In this document: positions 45,706-57,250 of the stretch, piece after piece
Layout: the number at the start of each line of letters is the position of its first letter
Numbering within the stretch: position 1 is the first letter of the stretch
DNA from: Adiantum capillus-veneris
Lineage: Eukaryota > Streptophyta > Polypodiopsida > Polypodiales > Pteridaceae
Reading direction: 5' to 3'
Length of the DNA stretch: 58,000 bases
NCBI GenBank assembly: GCA_014529385.2
Contig: CM043950.1
Span: 66,486,935-66,544,934 of the forward strand
Program-made: the position numbers and the translations under genes
The notes under the pieces: generated by a model
Databases searched by the model: none
What the model was told of the DNA's origin: nothing
Seen by the model: only the letters and a program-made list of their open reading frames with translations

Positions 45706-46969
45706 ATGTTTCTTTACTTTATGCTCAATGTGTTTCTCGTTTTGTGTAGGGTTCATGAGGCTGATCAACGGAGCATGGTGGCACATGGAGAAAGCTCAAC
45801 CACAAGCATGAGCATCAATGGCACTCCAAACATGAACTTCAATTCTCCAACTCTTGAAAGGGCAAGGCCAAGGTTTATCAACTTCAATGCTCACATGCAT
45901 TCAAATGCTCTACCGATAACCTATGAGTGCATCTTTTCGCCAACGATAGTTTCTCACTTGTTTCCTTTGAGAGGTAAAGCCTTTCTCGAGAGGTTCTACA
46001 ATAACCAACATGCTTCTTACAATCAAAGCATGGTTGTAATCCAAAATTGGTGTAAACATGAGCTCAATGTGGTGGTTGATTTTGATTACATTAATCTACG
46101 CACCCAAAGGGATGAAGCAAACTACATCCACAACTTTATTAATGCACACATGTACATGCTAAAGCCCTTGCATTTTGGGGAAACAACCATTTCATGGCAT
46201 GCTAGTGATGTTTACTTGAAAGTATTGGAGTGGCGTCACTATCAAAGGAAGCCAAAAAAACCATGCTCCTCCAACCCCAGGGGACTTAGAAAAACTAGAA
46301 AGATGGACCATACTAGTTTGGAGAGTGAAGCTAGCATTTCTCACCTAGATGTTCGATGCCCATAGTTATATGCCCCTAGTGAACTGTGTTCCTTGTGTAA
46401 GGAGCAATTGGGTTATCATATTGAGCTATATGGAACCATCCATGACCTACCTCCTCAAGTGGCACTACAATATGCAACAAGGAGACATAATGGAGTGCAT
46501 TAAGGCCCCTTGTTTGATAATGATGTGATCCAATTTGGTGTTGGTGTTTTTATGAATTCAACCAACATATGACACTATGATGTATGGGAGGTGTAAGTTG
46601 CTTTGGCTAAGAAGTGGTTTGGACCTTGTCTTTATCCCCGATAGCGGAGGCAAAGTAATCCATAATATACAACTAGTAATTTTGCTTTTTACATCTTAGC
46701 TTATGACATATGCCAAGTTATGCTTGTGCAAAATTAATCATAAGAATTATTTTTAGGGAGATGTTAGTGAAATTCCATACATCTATGCTAGAAGGAAAAA
46801 GTGTGAGCCACCCTCCCATGTCCTAGAGAAGGAAGAAGGTTCTATGGAGGAAGTTATCCCAACTCAAAGACCCAAGCCTTTCACAAAGCTAATACAAGAG
46901 CTTGAGACACGGAATGGACACCTATAGAGGCAAGAGAAGAAGAATATCAACTTTGCAGGAGAATGAATA

Positions 46970-47017
<48 letters not shown>

Positions 47018-47540
47018 CCCATAAACTCCTCAGAGCAGTGGCATGGCTTGAAGGTTCTTAATAGCATGAAGGATGTAGTGAAAGACATACATGGCCATGT
47101 GGAAAGGCTAACAAAAGAAATGTTCATTTACAATTCAACATCCATGAGGAGGCTCCATGTGACTCTTGCCGCTAGCAAAAAACTTACTAATTTTTTGTAG
47201 GACTACATTACCCCCAGATGCATGGAGGAAGAGCCAGAGATTCATGCCTCCTTTGATCTTTGGAAGCTCCTGACAAATGCTCTATTGTTTTCATTGACAA
47301 TGTGGTATCACAGTTTGTAGATTTCACTAATGAAGAAGAGGCTTGGCACTTTTGACAAATTTAGACGGTGGTGATGGTCGTGAATCTGTTCAAGCTCTTT
47401 TTTTATTTTTCTTTAAGCATCTGGAGTCTCACAACTCTTTTATTTCTAGGATGGAGGTGAGACCGGCTTCCTTGGATGTACTTCAACAATTTCCCTCAAT
47501 GTGCTACATTCTCTACACTTTTATTTGTAGCTAAGTTTCA
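45706..47540 (+). pseudogene. Unrecognised polyprotein-like coding remnant
   Basis: The frame 45706-46365 (219 codons) has PRFINFNAHMHSN, LFPLRGKAFLERFYNN, MVVIQNWCKHELNVVVDFDY and a basic KPKKPCSSNPRGLRKTRK tail. After a stop the same strand shows CSLCKEQLGYHIELYG and DLPPQVALQYATRRH (46380-46500). Further on are PYIYARRKKCEPPSH (46770-46815) and EEEPEIHASFDLWKLL (47225-47270). The multi-segment, stop-broken layout suggests a decayed transposon or gag-like gene, but I cannot name a family. A (CA)n tract (46972-47016) interrupts it. Confidence 0.35.
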
Positions 47541-47994
47541 ATCGAAGGTGCCAATTATATTCCTTGCCTATTGGAGTGAATTTTGCTTGATATGGGGAGC
47601 TACTAATCAATAGAAATGGCTTCTTATTTAAAAACTTTTGGGGTTAACAATATACACAATTGCAATCGCTCAAGCCCCATGTCGTTACGTGTTTTCTTTA
47701 TCAAGCCTTATTGGCAATAAGTTCATGTTGGAGGTAGATTTCATGCACCAACATGGCATACAAAAGTTCATGTTCATGTTGGACGATATTTTAATTTCAT
47801 GTTAGCAATGAGTTTCTGTTCACATTGGAGGTAGGTTTCATACACCAACATGGTAGATGAAAGTTGATGAGGATTAAATATATACTATTGATTAACTCAT
47901 TGGCCAAGGCTTCAATACTGGAGTAGGCAATGCTTCTATGGAGGTCTTATAGAAAACACTTGATATCAAGGTAGGTTAGAAATGGTAGTGTTGA

Positions 47995-48056
<62 letters not shown>

Positions 48057-49155
48057 CGTGTGCTATATCTTTTCGTACATGTATGCATCACGTATCTGGT
48101 GTGGAATATCCTTCTCTTACTTAAAGGGTTATTTGAATTTCTTATCGGAGATTTGGAGTAGAAGAAACATGTTGATCTTCTTCTATCTTTGTTTAGAGAA
48201 AGATCTTTTTCTATCTTTGGTAAGAGAAAGAGAGTGTCATTGAATGACCATTCTAAGGCATAGCAATCGGATGCAAGAGTCAAACAAGGCCTTTACAATG
48301 TTGTTTGGAGGCCTTGAATCTTAAACACAGTGGTGTAAAACAAGTGAGACATTAGGTGAATTTTGAGGTCTCTTTTTTGCCTTTTAAGGTTTAGAGAGAG
48401 AGTTCTCTAAGCCAATGAGGGAAGGACTTCCATCGCAGAATCTTATTTTTGGAAATTGTATTTGATTTTCCAAAATAATTTTTCTTTGAGTCAAAATGTG
48501 TGGTAACTTTCAAGTACATGTGCCTTTTACCTCAAAAAGGTCTCTTTCATCGACCCCAAAGATGTTTTGAATCTTCTCACGATCTTCTTTTCCCTCCTTT
48601 TCCCGCCCCTCTTTGTCTCACCTCCTCTTCCTGCTACCTTGTCTTCACCCTCATCTACTCTGCATCCTATTCTCCTTAAACAATGGAGTCCACTCGATCC
48701 AAATACCCTAGCACATCCATTGAAACCATCACAACTTATGCCACAATAGATGAGCAGAATCAATGGATCCCAATATCTATAACCAAGGATAGTTGGATTA
48801 TAATGCAACACAATAGGAGAAGAAAAGCCTCATCCAAGAACCCATCCTTATCATGATGGAAAGGGAGAGTGAAATATTTGCGGCTTGTTGGAGCCAAGAA
48901 GGCAGTGAAAGTGGTTTTGGTGTAGTATGTTTACATGCACAAGGAGATTCACCTACGTTTCAAAAGCTCAAATCTTCCTCTACGTAGAGCTAATTGTAAG
49001 TGTTTCACACTTCTCTTCTTATCTGCGGTTGATTCTCTTCTTATTTTTTTGTTTAGATGTACACAGTAGATTATCTGATGTACTCGATTGTTATAATTTT
49101 GGTTTGTGGTCTCTACTATGTTTGTGGTTCTCTACATAATTGTTAAAATTTTGGT
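47541..49155. other. No gene recognised; contains (GA)n at 47999-48053
   Basis: Apart from a ~55-bp (GA)n tract, this stretch holds only short unsupported ORFs. A weak imperfect repeat with TTCATGTTGGAGGTAG and CACCAACATGG blocks is seen around 47720-47860. Confidence 0.5.
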
Positions 49156-49749
49156 TTGTGGTTTTCTACTATGCTCATTACAAAGATGTATCCCTCAAGC
49201 ATAGAGGAATCGCAACCAGTGGACTGTGTCATAGATATTTTACATGTCTGGCATGGATCCATTGGTGAAGAGAAATACAAAGGGAGAACACATAGTTCTC
49301 TTGCAAAACAAGGGATATTCTTTTATGATCATTTTTATGTCCCACCATAATCTGTGAAGGACTGGGGCATTAATGTCACCAAGGTTGCACTGCTTAGTTT
49401 CAGAAGAGGAGAGTGGCCATTTCCAAGCTCAGTAATAACAAATGAAAGCTATAGGTGCAAGAATTTTGATGAGATCCAAAAATGTCTAAAGGCCAACATT
49501 GCAATTAAGTTGAACAGAGCTTCAATGTTTATGCCCCTCAGTGTGGATTTCTTTGCAAAGCTTGATGTGAAAGTCTCTAGAACAATGATGTCGGTTAACT
49601 TCTCAGACAGTGAAGATGTGTTAGAATTTGTGGATGAGGGTTGGAGTCAAAAAATAGTGAATGGGGTCCTTTGCAAACTGCAATCTGGCTCCATTACCTG
49701 TAAATACATGATCCATACCCAAAACTTCATTATATATTTCTTTTTATAG
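49156..49749 (+). pseudogene. Unknown protein, one frame interrupted by a single TAA
   Basis: Two open segments (49156-49350 and 49354-49749) share a frame separated by one TAA after FYVPP. Together they give ~197 residues with ESQPVDCVIDILHVWHG, YKGRTHSSLAKQG, WPFPSSVITNESYRCKNFDE and SDSEDVLEFVDEGWS. No family recognised; no clear membrane segment except a hydrophobic last ten residues. A 32-base poly-G (49763-49794) begins just after the stop. It could be a domesticated or decayed gene. Confidence 0.4.
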
Positions 49750-49762
49750 TCGATGGCATCAT

Positions 49763-49794
49763 GTGGGGGAGGGGGGGGGGGGGGGGGGGGGGGG
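49763..49794. repeat. Poly-G run
   Basis: About 32 consecutive G residues, interrupted by one A near the start. Confidence 0.95.
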
Positions 49795-50084
49795 AACTTG
49801 GTTCCTTTAGCTCAAAACATGGATGATTTCAATGAGAACCCATTTAGGACATTGATGTATGGATGCACAATGAACACTTGGTAACATTGAAGATAAGAAC
49901 CAAGTGTTCATTGTACCGAGTGAGGCAGGACTTACACAATGAGGAGATATATTTATCTGCAACTTTTGCTTTTTAGATAGTTGGAAAGAAGGTATGTAGG
50001 TAATAGTTTCTTTTTTGATGGGTAAAATTTTGTGTGACCTATTATTATTTTTCCTATTTTTCAATATGGATTGCAAGTCCCGAG

Positions 50085-50311
50085 TGTTACCATATACATG
50101 TGGTAGTGATGTGTGTGAACACACTAGGACCGTCGGGGCATTCTTTCCCTCTTTAGGAGGTTTTTTCCCCCGTGCATTGTATATATGCCCATCACTCTAG
50201 GGCTATCCATCTTTCCATTGCACACTAAGTAACACACACTCTATTGTGTGCCTTGAGCTTCCTTAGTCTTCTCCAAGCTGTGTGCGTTTCTTTGCAACCC
50301 TAATTCCAACA
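50085..50311 (+). repeat. 5' LTR of copia element
   Basis: 227 bp, TG...CA ends. It contains TTGTATATATGC, a possible TATA region, near 50178. It matches the LTR at 57024-57250 in length and the 3' LTR except for 29 bp missing from the latter. Confidence 0.93.
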
Positions 50312-50312
50312 A

Positions 50313-50327
50313 TTGGTATCACAGCAG
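50313..50327 (+). other. tRNA primer binding site
   Basis: TTGGTATCACAGCAGG begins one to two bases after the 5' LTR. It resembles the TGGTATCAGAGC site complementary to initiator tRNA-Met used by plant copia elements, with one or two mismatches. Confidence 0.8.
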
Positions 50328-50673
50328 GTTGCATCCTCCCGGGCTTAGTCGCCAGCTACTCCAACACACACCTGCTCACTTTCTTCGATTTTAGTGAGGT
50401 TTGGCGAGCGTTCATAGGTCGACAAATACTTGGGGTAAGCTCGTAGAGCTTGGTCTGCTCAGAATTTTGATTTGGGCTCATTTCGGCCTCCGTTTCCACT
50501 GCAAGCAGTACTGCACAGGCTATTTCTTCATTTTGTGCAGAATTTTTGTCAGTGCCATTTTCTGCATAATCGATGCCTTATTGTCTTCTACGGTTTGTGC
50601 TATATAGCACAGGTTGTTCCCGCTCCTTTTCTCCTATTTTTGGGCAGTTTTCACATCAGGTGCAACATTTACC

Positions 50674-53600
50674 ATGGTTGACAACAACAACACAGATGTG
50701 TTCAAGATGTTTGTTGCTTAGGACATGTTGGATGGGGACAACTACCCTATGTGGGATTATATGATGCAACATTTTCTTGTGTCAAAGGGTGTCTGGAACA
50801 TTGTGCAGGGCATTGAAGTACCTCCTGGTTCTGAGGATGTAGGCGATGTTGAGGATGTTGCAGGTCTTGCTGCAAGGATGGCTGCTATTAGATTTGTTTT
50901 GCCTACGACAGAACAAGATCATTGGGATGTTAAGGATGCACAGGCTCATGCATTAATTGCGTTGTCTATGAAGTGCACCATTGTTCCTCACATTCGTTCA
51001 GCAAAATCTACAAAATAGGCTTGGGATATTTTGGCTGGTCTTTATGCAAGTCGCAATGAGGCTAAAATTGCTTTGCTGCGTAAAGAGTTGGAGTCGAAGA
51101 TTATGCATGAGGAAGATGATATGGACACTTTCCTTGCTAGTGTCAAGGATATCAATGAGCAACTTATTTCTGCAGGAGAAGTCATTTCAGACAGTTCCCT
51201 TGTGCAGACTGTTCTTGATGCCTTACCATATTCTTACCAGACTTTTGCTAGTACTTGGAGACTTATGACCCAAGGAAATCCAGAAGTTGTCAAGTTTGAT
51301 GTATTATGCACATTGTTGTTGCAAGAGTCACTTTCCAGAAAAAACAGGACTAGGCCAGCGTGCAATTGAACAGGATTTTATTGCTTCTCAAAGAAAGGGT
51401 GGTAACAGCAATGCAGCCACTTCTTATGGTTCTGTTGTGAGTGGCAAAAATTTTGTTCCTAATACTTCTGCTGGCAGCAATTCGTCTCGAAATTCTGGTG
51501 ATAAGGGCAAAAAGAAGATGCGTTGCCATTATTGTAAAGCCAATGATCACTTGACCAAGTCGCGTCCTAAGTTGAAGGCCAAAGAGGCTAAGAAGAAAGA
51601 GGGTGGTTCCACTGCAAATGTTGGTTCCACTACAAATGCAGCCATTGTTGAGTCTTCTGGGAAAGGAGACTGTGTTGCTGATGTTGATGCAGAATGGGCT
51701 TTTAGCACAGAGTGCACTTACAATCCTGATGTCCATGATGCATGCTTGTCAGCTGTTGCAGATTCACATGTGTGGTATTTCAACAGTGGTGCTACAAAGC
51801 ACATTACCTCACATCGTGAATTGTTTACCTCTCTCGAGTCTGTCCCTCATGGGAATTCAGTCACTTGTGCCAACAATGCCTCTTATTCAGTTCAGGGAGT
51901 TGGAAAGATTGTGCTCACTCCTGCTAATGGCAGTTCCTTCACACTTGTTGATGCACTTTATGTACCTGGGATCAAGAAGAATCTCTTGTCTGTATCCGCA
52001 CTTGATAGACTTGGACTTGTAGTCAAATTTGTGGATGACAGATGTACAGTTCATGATCTTAGTTTTGGTGATGAAATTGTTGCATCTGGGCTTTTGTGCC
52101 GTGAGCTGTATAAGCTCACTTTGTATGACAAGTGTGGACAAAATTTTGCAAATGCTGTTGCAGATTCAAGGGATGTTTCAAATGCAAAACTATAGCATGC
52201 ACGTTTTGGTCATCTGACTTTTGCCAGTTTGCTGTGTTTGCAAAAATCTGATATTGTTGCTTCTTTGCCGCCTCTTGAAGCACCTGTCAAACATGTTTGT
52301 GAAGGCTGTATTCTGGGTAAAATGCAGCCTTCTAAGTTTCCAAAGGATGGTTAAGTTAGGGCCACATGCAGGTTGCAGCTTGTGCATAGTGATGTTTGTG
52401 GGCCCATGCAAACTCCGTTCTTGGGCAATTACCTGTACTTCGTGACTTTCATTGATGATTACTCCAGGCATGCATGGGTATTTCTGCTTAAAGCAAAGTC
52501 TGAAGTTTTTATGTGCTTCAAATAATTTTTGGCTATGGCTGAAAATGTCTCGAAATGTACTATGGGCACCCTCCCTTCCGATCGAGGGGGGGAGTATATG
52601 TCTCATGAATTTAATGCATTTCTGTCTAGTTGTGGGATAAAACACGAATGTACAGTGCCTTATACACCTCAGCAAAATGGTGTTGCTGAGAGAAAAAACA
52701 GGTCACTGACGGAAATGGCACGATGTATGGACAAAAGTCAAGCTTTGCCGCATTCTTTTTGGCTTGAGGCCATCATGTGTGCCACTTATGTACTTAATAG
52801 GTGTCCTAAAAAAGCATTGCAGTCTGTTACTCCATATGAAGCATGGCATGATAGAAAGCCTTCTATTGAGCACATGCGTGTTTTTGGCTGTTTGGCATAT
52901 GCTTTGGTGCCACAAGTGCAGCGTAGAAAATTGGATGATAAGGTTGTCAAATGTTATTTTGTTGGTTTTAGTGCTGAAAGCAAAGGTTACAGGTTGTATC
53001 ATCCGCAAACAAAACGTTTTTTGGTTTCACGGGATGTAGTGTTTGTGGAAGATTTTGTTCAACCCTTGCTGTCATGTACTAGAGACAGTAATGTAAGCTC
53101 ACAGGACATTTATGACACTTTGTTGCCTCTTTTCAGTGGTGGAAATACGAATGTAAGTTCCAATGAGGCAAATGTACAGCCTATGGGGGTTTCTGAAAAT
53201 GTTCTAGATCAGCCTATTACTGATGCAGATGTACATGATGTACTTGATGAGGAAAGGGCTGAAAATGAGCAAGCTAGAGGTATGCCAAAATGGCTGGTGC
53301 ACACTTTGCGTGATCCAACAGAAAGCACATTGTATGTAAAGCGTGAGGGTGATGTACTTCTCATTGTGGTTCTTTATGTTGATGATTTGCTGATCACTGG
53401 ACCAAATGAGAGACATATTGCTGAATTTAAGGCTGATTTGAATGCTACTTTCAAGATGAAAGATTTGGGGCTGTTGCATCATTACTTGGGTATACAGTTT
53501 AAGCAGTGTGATGGTGGTATTGCCTTGTGTCAGAAAAGTTACATAGAGACATTGCTATGTAAGTTTGGACTTGAGGATTGCAAACCTATTGCCACTCCCA

Positions 53601-54331
53601 TGGAAACAGGTTTGAAGTTGAGTCTACATGATGTTGGCGATCTTGCTGATGTCACTCTTTATCAAACTGTTGTTGGCTGCCTCATTTATGTATGCAAGAC
53701 GAGGCCGAATATTCAATTTGCAGTCTCACAGGTCAGCAAATTTATGCATATCCCAGGGTCTAAGCATTGGCAGGCTGTCAAGAGGATTTTCCGCTACCTT
53801 AGTGGCACTTTACATCTTGGCTTGTTTTATCCCAAGGGGGGATCATTGCCGCCAAACTTACATGCTTTTTCGGACTCAGATTGGGCTGATTGTTTTGACA
53901 CGAGAGTGTCCACAAGTGGTTTTTGTTTCATGCTTGGCAGTTCATGTATATCATGGTTGAGCAAGAAGCAACCTATTGTGGCCACTTCGAGTTGTGAGGC
54001 TGAGTACAGGGCAGTCTTCACAGCTACGGTTGAGTGTTTATGGCTCACACGCCTTATGGATGATTTGGGTGTTAGACAGGACACTGCCAACACTATCTAC
54101 ACTGACAGTCAGAGCGCATTGGCAGTTGTGAGGAACCCAGTTTTTCATGCTCGCACAAAGCACATTGAGGGGAATTACCACTATGTCAGGGAGAGGCTCT
54201 CAGTAGGAGAGATTAGCTTGGCTTATGTGCCAACACAGGACAACCTTGCAGATCTTTTCACAAAGGCATTGTCTCGTGAGAAGCTTGAAGCTTTCCGCAA
54301 ATCTTTGGGCTTACTCCCCTTTGTGGATTGA
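50674..54331 (+). pseudogene. Copia gag-pol polyprotein, inactivated
   Basis: ATG at 50674. Gag (MLDGDNYPMWDYMM) has stops at 50719 and 51016 and a frame change near 51345. The zinc knuckle CHYCKANDHLTKSR lacks its last Cys. The protease motif is FNSGATKH, where family members have DSGA, so the catalytic Asp is Asn. Integrase shows the HARFGHL...CEGCILGK zinc site, HSDVCGP and a second site SDRGGEY where DNGGEY is usual, plus YTPQQNGVAERKNR; TAA codons lie at 52352 and 52523. RT retains YVDDLLITG but lacks the preceding ~200 residues (junction near 53313). RNase H (DSDWADC, SSCEAEYRA, TDSQSAL) to the end at 54329-54331 is intact. Confidence 0.92.
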
Positions 54332-54392
54332 TCATGTCCTTGGGGCATGGCACTTCCCTTTACTCATGTGCCAGCTCTCGTTCACCGCATCA

Positions 54393-54405
54393 CTCCAGGG
54401 GGGAT
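54393..54405 (+). other. Polypurine tract
   Basis: CAGGGGGGATT immediately precedes the 3' LTR; identical on the minus strand next to the second element's LTR (57251-57262). Confidence 0.85.
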
Positions 54406-54406
54406 T

Positions 54407-54604
54407 TGTTACCATATACATGTGGTAGTGATGTGTGTGAACACACTAGGACCGCCGGGGCATTTTTTCCCTCTTGAGGAGGTTTTTTTCCCCCATGCAT
54501 TGTATATACGCCCATCACTAAGTAACACACACTCTATTGTGTGCCTTGAGCTTCCTTCGTCTTCTCCAAGCTGTGTGCGTTTCTCTGCAACCCTAATTCC
54601 AACA
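54407..54604 (+). repeat. 3' LTR of copia element (29-bp internal deletion)
   Basis: 198 bp. Compared with the 5' LTR it lacks the segment between two CACT repeats (50193-50221 region), consistent with slippage or microhomology deletion. Otherwise it differs at only a few positions. Confidence 0.92.
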
Positions 54605-54893
54605 CCGAGGAGGATTGAGAAGAAAGTTTTATGCCAAGAAATGCCAGAAATAATAGTACATCTTCTTTTAAGATAAATCCTACTAGAGCCTATCTATGCA
54701 AATTGTATCAAATTGGTATTTTGTACAAATGTTGGTTGTCTCTTCTTGTAGTAGACTGACATTTTGTACATTTCCATCTCAATGACGAATGACATTTTGG
54801 TTCCAATGTCTTATCTTGTTTAGATGTCAATGTTTTATGTCAAATGCCTTGTTTTATGTCTTATTTTTTTTATTGCTCGTCTTGCCCTGCTTA

Positions 54894-55235
54894 GACTTTG
54901 TCTCTCTTTGTTCTCTTCCTCCTTGGGCTTTGGTTCTTCAAATGTCTGCTTCTTTTGATCCTCTTTGGCATGTGTTTGTGCTTTTATGGGGCTCTTTTTG
55001 GGGGCAACAGACTTCTTTGCCTTCTTTGGAACCTCCTCGGTCTTTTCTTCCTTCGTTGGCTTCTCTTCCTTTGTAGCCTCCTTGGGTTTCTCTACCTTTT
55101 CTCCTTTGTGTGGATCCTCCTTGACCTCTTTGGTGCATTTTTCTCTACCTTTTCTCCTTTGTGTGGATCGTCCTTGACCTCTCGGTGCATGGCCTCTTCC
55201 TTTGGCTTCTTTGGCCCTTTGGGGATTTGGGTGTT
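54894..55235 (-). pseudogene. Lys/Glu-rich low-complexity coding remnant
   Basis: The minus strand encodes KKPKEEAMHREVKDDPHKG. A ~53-bp imperfect tandem duplication then shifts the frame to VKEDPHKGEKVEKPKEATKE, then VPKKAKKSVAPKKSPIK and PKPKEEENKER. It is highly charged and likely disordered or coiled. No family assignment; it may be a host or transposon fragment. The duplication breaks the frame. Confidence 0.4.
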
Positions 55236-55984
55236 GCTATGACTAGTGGTATTTGGGCATTGACCCTATATCTAATCAATTTTGCCCTTACCCACCAAAC
55301 ATGGTTGTCGGTGTAGCAATTCCAATTGATCTAGCAAAGAAAAACTAGTGTGCTAGCTTACCCCAATACCAATAGCTTACCCTATTTATATTGTCAAATG
55401 CTTACCTTAATAGTCTTTTTGGGTTACAATAGGTGTAGTCAACCACTAGATTTGTATTTGTTATCACTCTCCATCCACGTGAGAAAGCCTCCTCCTGCAG
55501 TGGTGGCTACACAAACAAAACGGCAAACATAAATACTTAATTTTAATCTCAAATTACTTACAACTTAACAATTCCATACCTTCACATTTAAGATTTTCAT
55601 GTCATCCATGAGCTTTGTGATAAGAGAAAATTGTTCAATTGTCTCTATCAGCCTTGAGGCAGCCTTATTTAGAAAGATCTAAAGCATTGTTACAAAATAA
55701 TTGAAAGTGGCTAGCGTATTGGACAGCTTCACTTACAACCTAGCCACTCCATGGTGGCCCTCAAGAGAGTTCAATATGAAACATGTTTAATTAGTGATAT
55801 CAATTGCTATAAGACTCTAGTGAGAGTTGTGGCAAGACCATTGGACATTGTCAAAAGCCTCCAAGATGAAAATTTGAAAATGACCTAGGGTTATAGTATA
55901 GCATACCTCTCATGGTAGGGACAGAGAAGAAGTTCATGGTAGGGACAGAGAAGAAGTTCACAAGTCTCAAAATCTACACTGGCT
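55236..55984. other. No gene recognised
   Basis: AT-rich sequence with a short tandem duplication AGGGACAGAGAAGAAGTTCA near 55917-55955. It may include decayed gag sequence of the downstream gypsy-like element. Confidence 0.45.
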
Positions 55985-57023
55985 AGCCAATTGCTTCGCA
56001 CATCAATTTCCAACAAGGGGCTAAAAGGAATTCCAAGCCCATGGAAAACAAAGAGAGAAATGATGCAAAGGGGAAAAACAATGCCCAAAACTCTTCTCAA
56101 GGAAATTCCAACAACAACAACAATTGGTCTTAGGAGAAGGGAGTTTACGAAGGTAAAAATAAACTTTCTCCTTAAGAGCTTGAAGCTTTTCGTAAGGACC
56201 ACAAATGTTTTAAGTGTGGGGAGCAAGGACATGGCTATCATTCTTGCCCCAAAAGAAATGCCGACAATGAGACTCCTAGAGCTTTCGTCGTCGAAGCTCC
56301 AAAAGGGGATTCTCATTGCAAAGGATCACCTCTCTCCTATGCTTGGGGAAAGGTAAGGGAGCATGATGCCTTCATCCTATTTGACCCTTGCTCTACTCAC
56401 AATTTCATATCAACGGAGTTGGCCACTAAGTTGGGCATTCAAGCTTTTAAGATGGAAGGTATTGTAACTGCCGATGGAGCTTCCAAGGGACATCAAGTCT
56501 CCATTACTCCCTTGATTAGTAATTTGAGGCTTCATGTCCAGAGCTACGTCAACAAAGAAGACTTTTTCATCTCTCCTCTCCAACATGAAAATGTCATCCT
56601 AGGGGCACCATGGTTCAACCGCATAGCCAACAACATGAAGTTCCTTGAAAGGAGAATCTACTTCACCTGCAAGGAAAAGAGACTTTTGATAAGTCAATGT
56701 TGAAAAGCTCAGCTTCTGCATACATGATTTTTATCAAAGAGTCTCTAAATGACGCTAATGTTTTATCAAATGAAGATGGTAGGAATCAAGAAGAGTTAGA
56801 CTTGTCTAATTTTCTAAACGGATTCCAAGATGTTTTCATCAATGATATTCCTTTGGACTTACCTCCAAAATGAGGGATGATGACCATCGAATTGAGCTCC
56901 TACCAAGAAGCTCACCGCCTAACAAGCCTGCTTATTGAGTTTCCCAAGCTCAACAAGAGGAGATCATGAGGCAAGTACAAGAATTGGTAGACAAAGGGAT
57001 GGTGAGGCCTAGCTCCTCTCCCT
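55985..57023 (+). mobile_element. Ty3/gypsy-like remnant: gag zinc knuckle, protease, start of RT
   Basis: An asparagine-rich gag end precedes the zinc knuckle CFKCGEQGHGYHSC (56206-56247), of CX2CX4HX4C form. The retroviral-type protease reads LFDPCSTHNFIS (about 56378-56410; the active-site DSG is changed to DPC) and VILGAPWFNRIAN (56595-56630). From about 56810 the frame reads FQDVF, then, across a frame change, RGDDHRIELLP-like and EEIMRQVQELVDKGMVRPSSSP, which is the start of a gypsy RT. At 57023 it is cut by the LTR of a copia element. Stops before and inside RT inactivate it. Confidence 0.8.
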
Positions 57024-57250
57024 TGTTGGAATTAGGGTTGCAGAGAAACACACACAGCTTGGAGAAGACGAAGGAAGCTCAAGGCACACAATAGAGAGTG
57101 TGTTACTTAGTGTGCAATGGAAAGATAGATAGCCCTAGAGTGATGGGCGTATATACAATGCACAGGGGAAAAAACCTCCTAAAGAGGGAAAAAATGCCCC
57201 GGCGGTCCTAGTGTGTTCACACACATCACTACCACATGTATATGGTAACA
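57024..57250 (-). repeat. 3' LTR of second copia element (minus strand)
   Basis: 227 bp, reverse complement of the LTR family at 50085. It keeps the 29 bp missing from 54407-54604. It lies inside the gypsy-like RT at 57023/57024. The partner LTR and target-site duplication lie outside the window; the left flank is TCCCT. Confidence 0.93.

Larger units (their letters stand above)
50085..54604 (+). mobile_element. Ty1/copia LTR retrotransposon with internal deletion
   Basis: A 4.5 kb element flanked by a 5-bp target-site duplication CCGAG (50080-50084 and 54605-54609). LTRs begin TGTTACCATA and end CCAACA. The order gag, protease, integrase, RT, RNase H defines copia. Stops in gag, integrase and between domains, a deleted RT N-terminal half and mutated catalytic sites make it non-autonomous. 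A nearly identical relative starts at 57024 on the minus strand. Confidence 0.93.
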
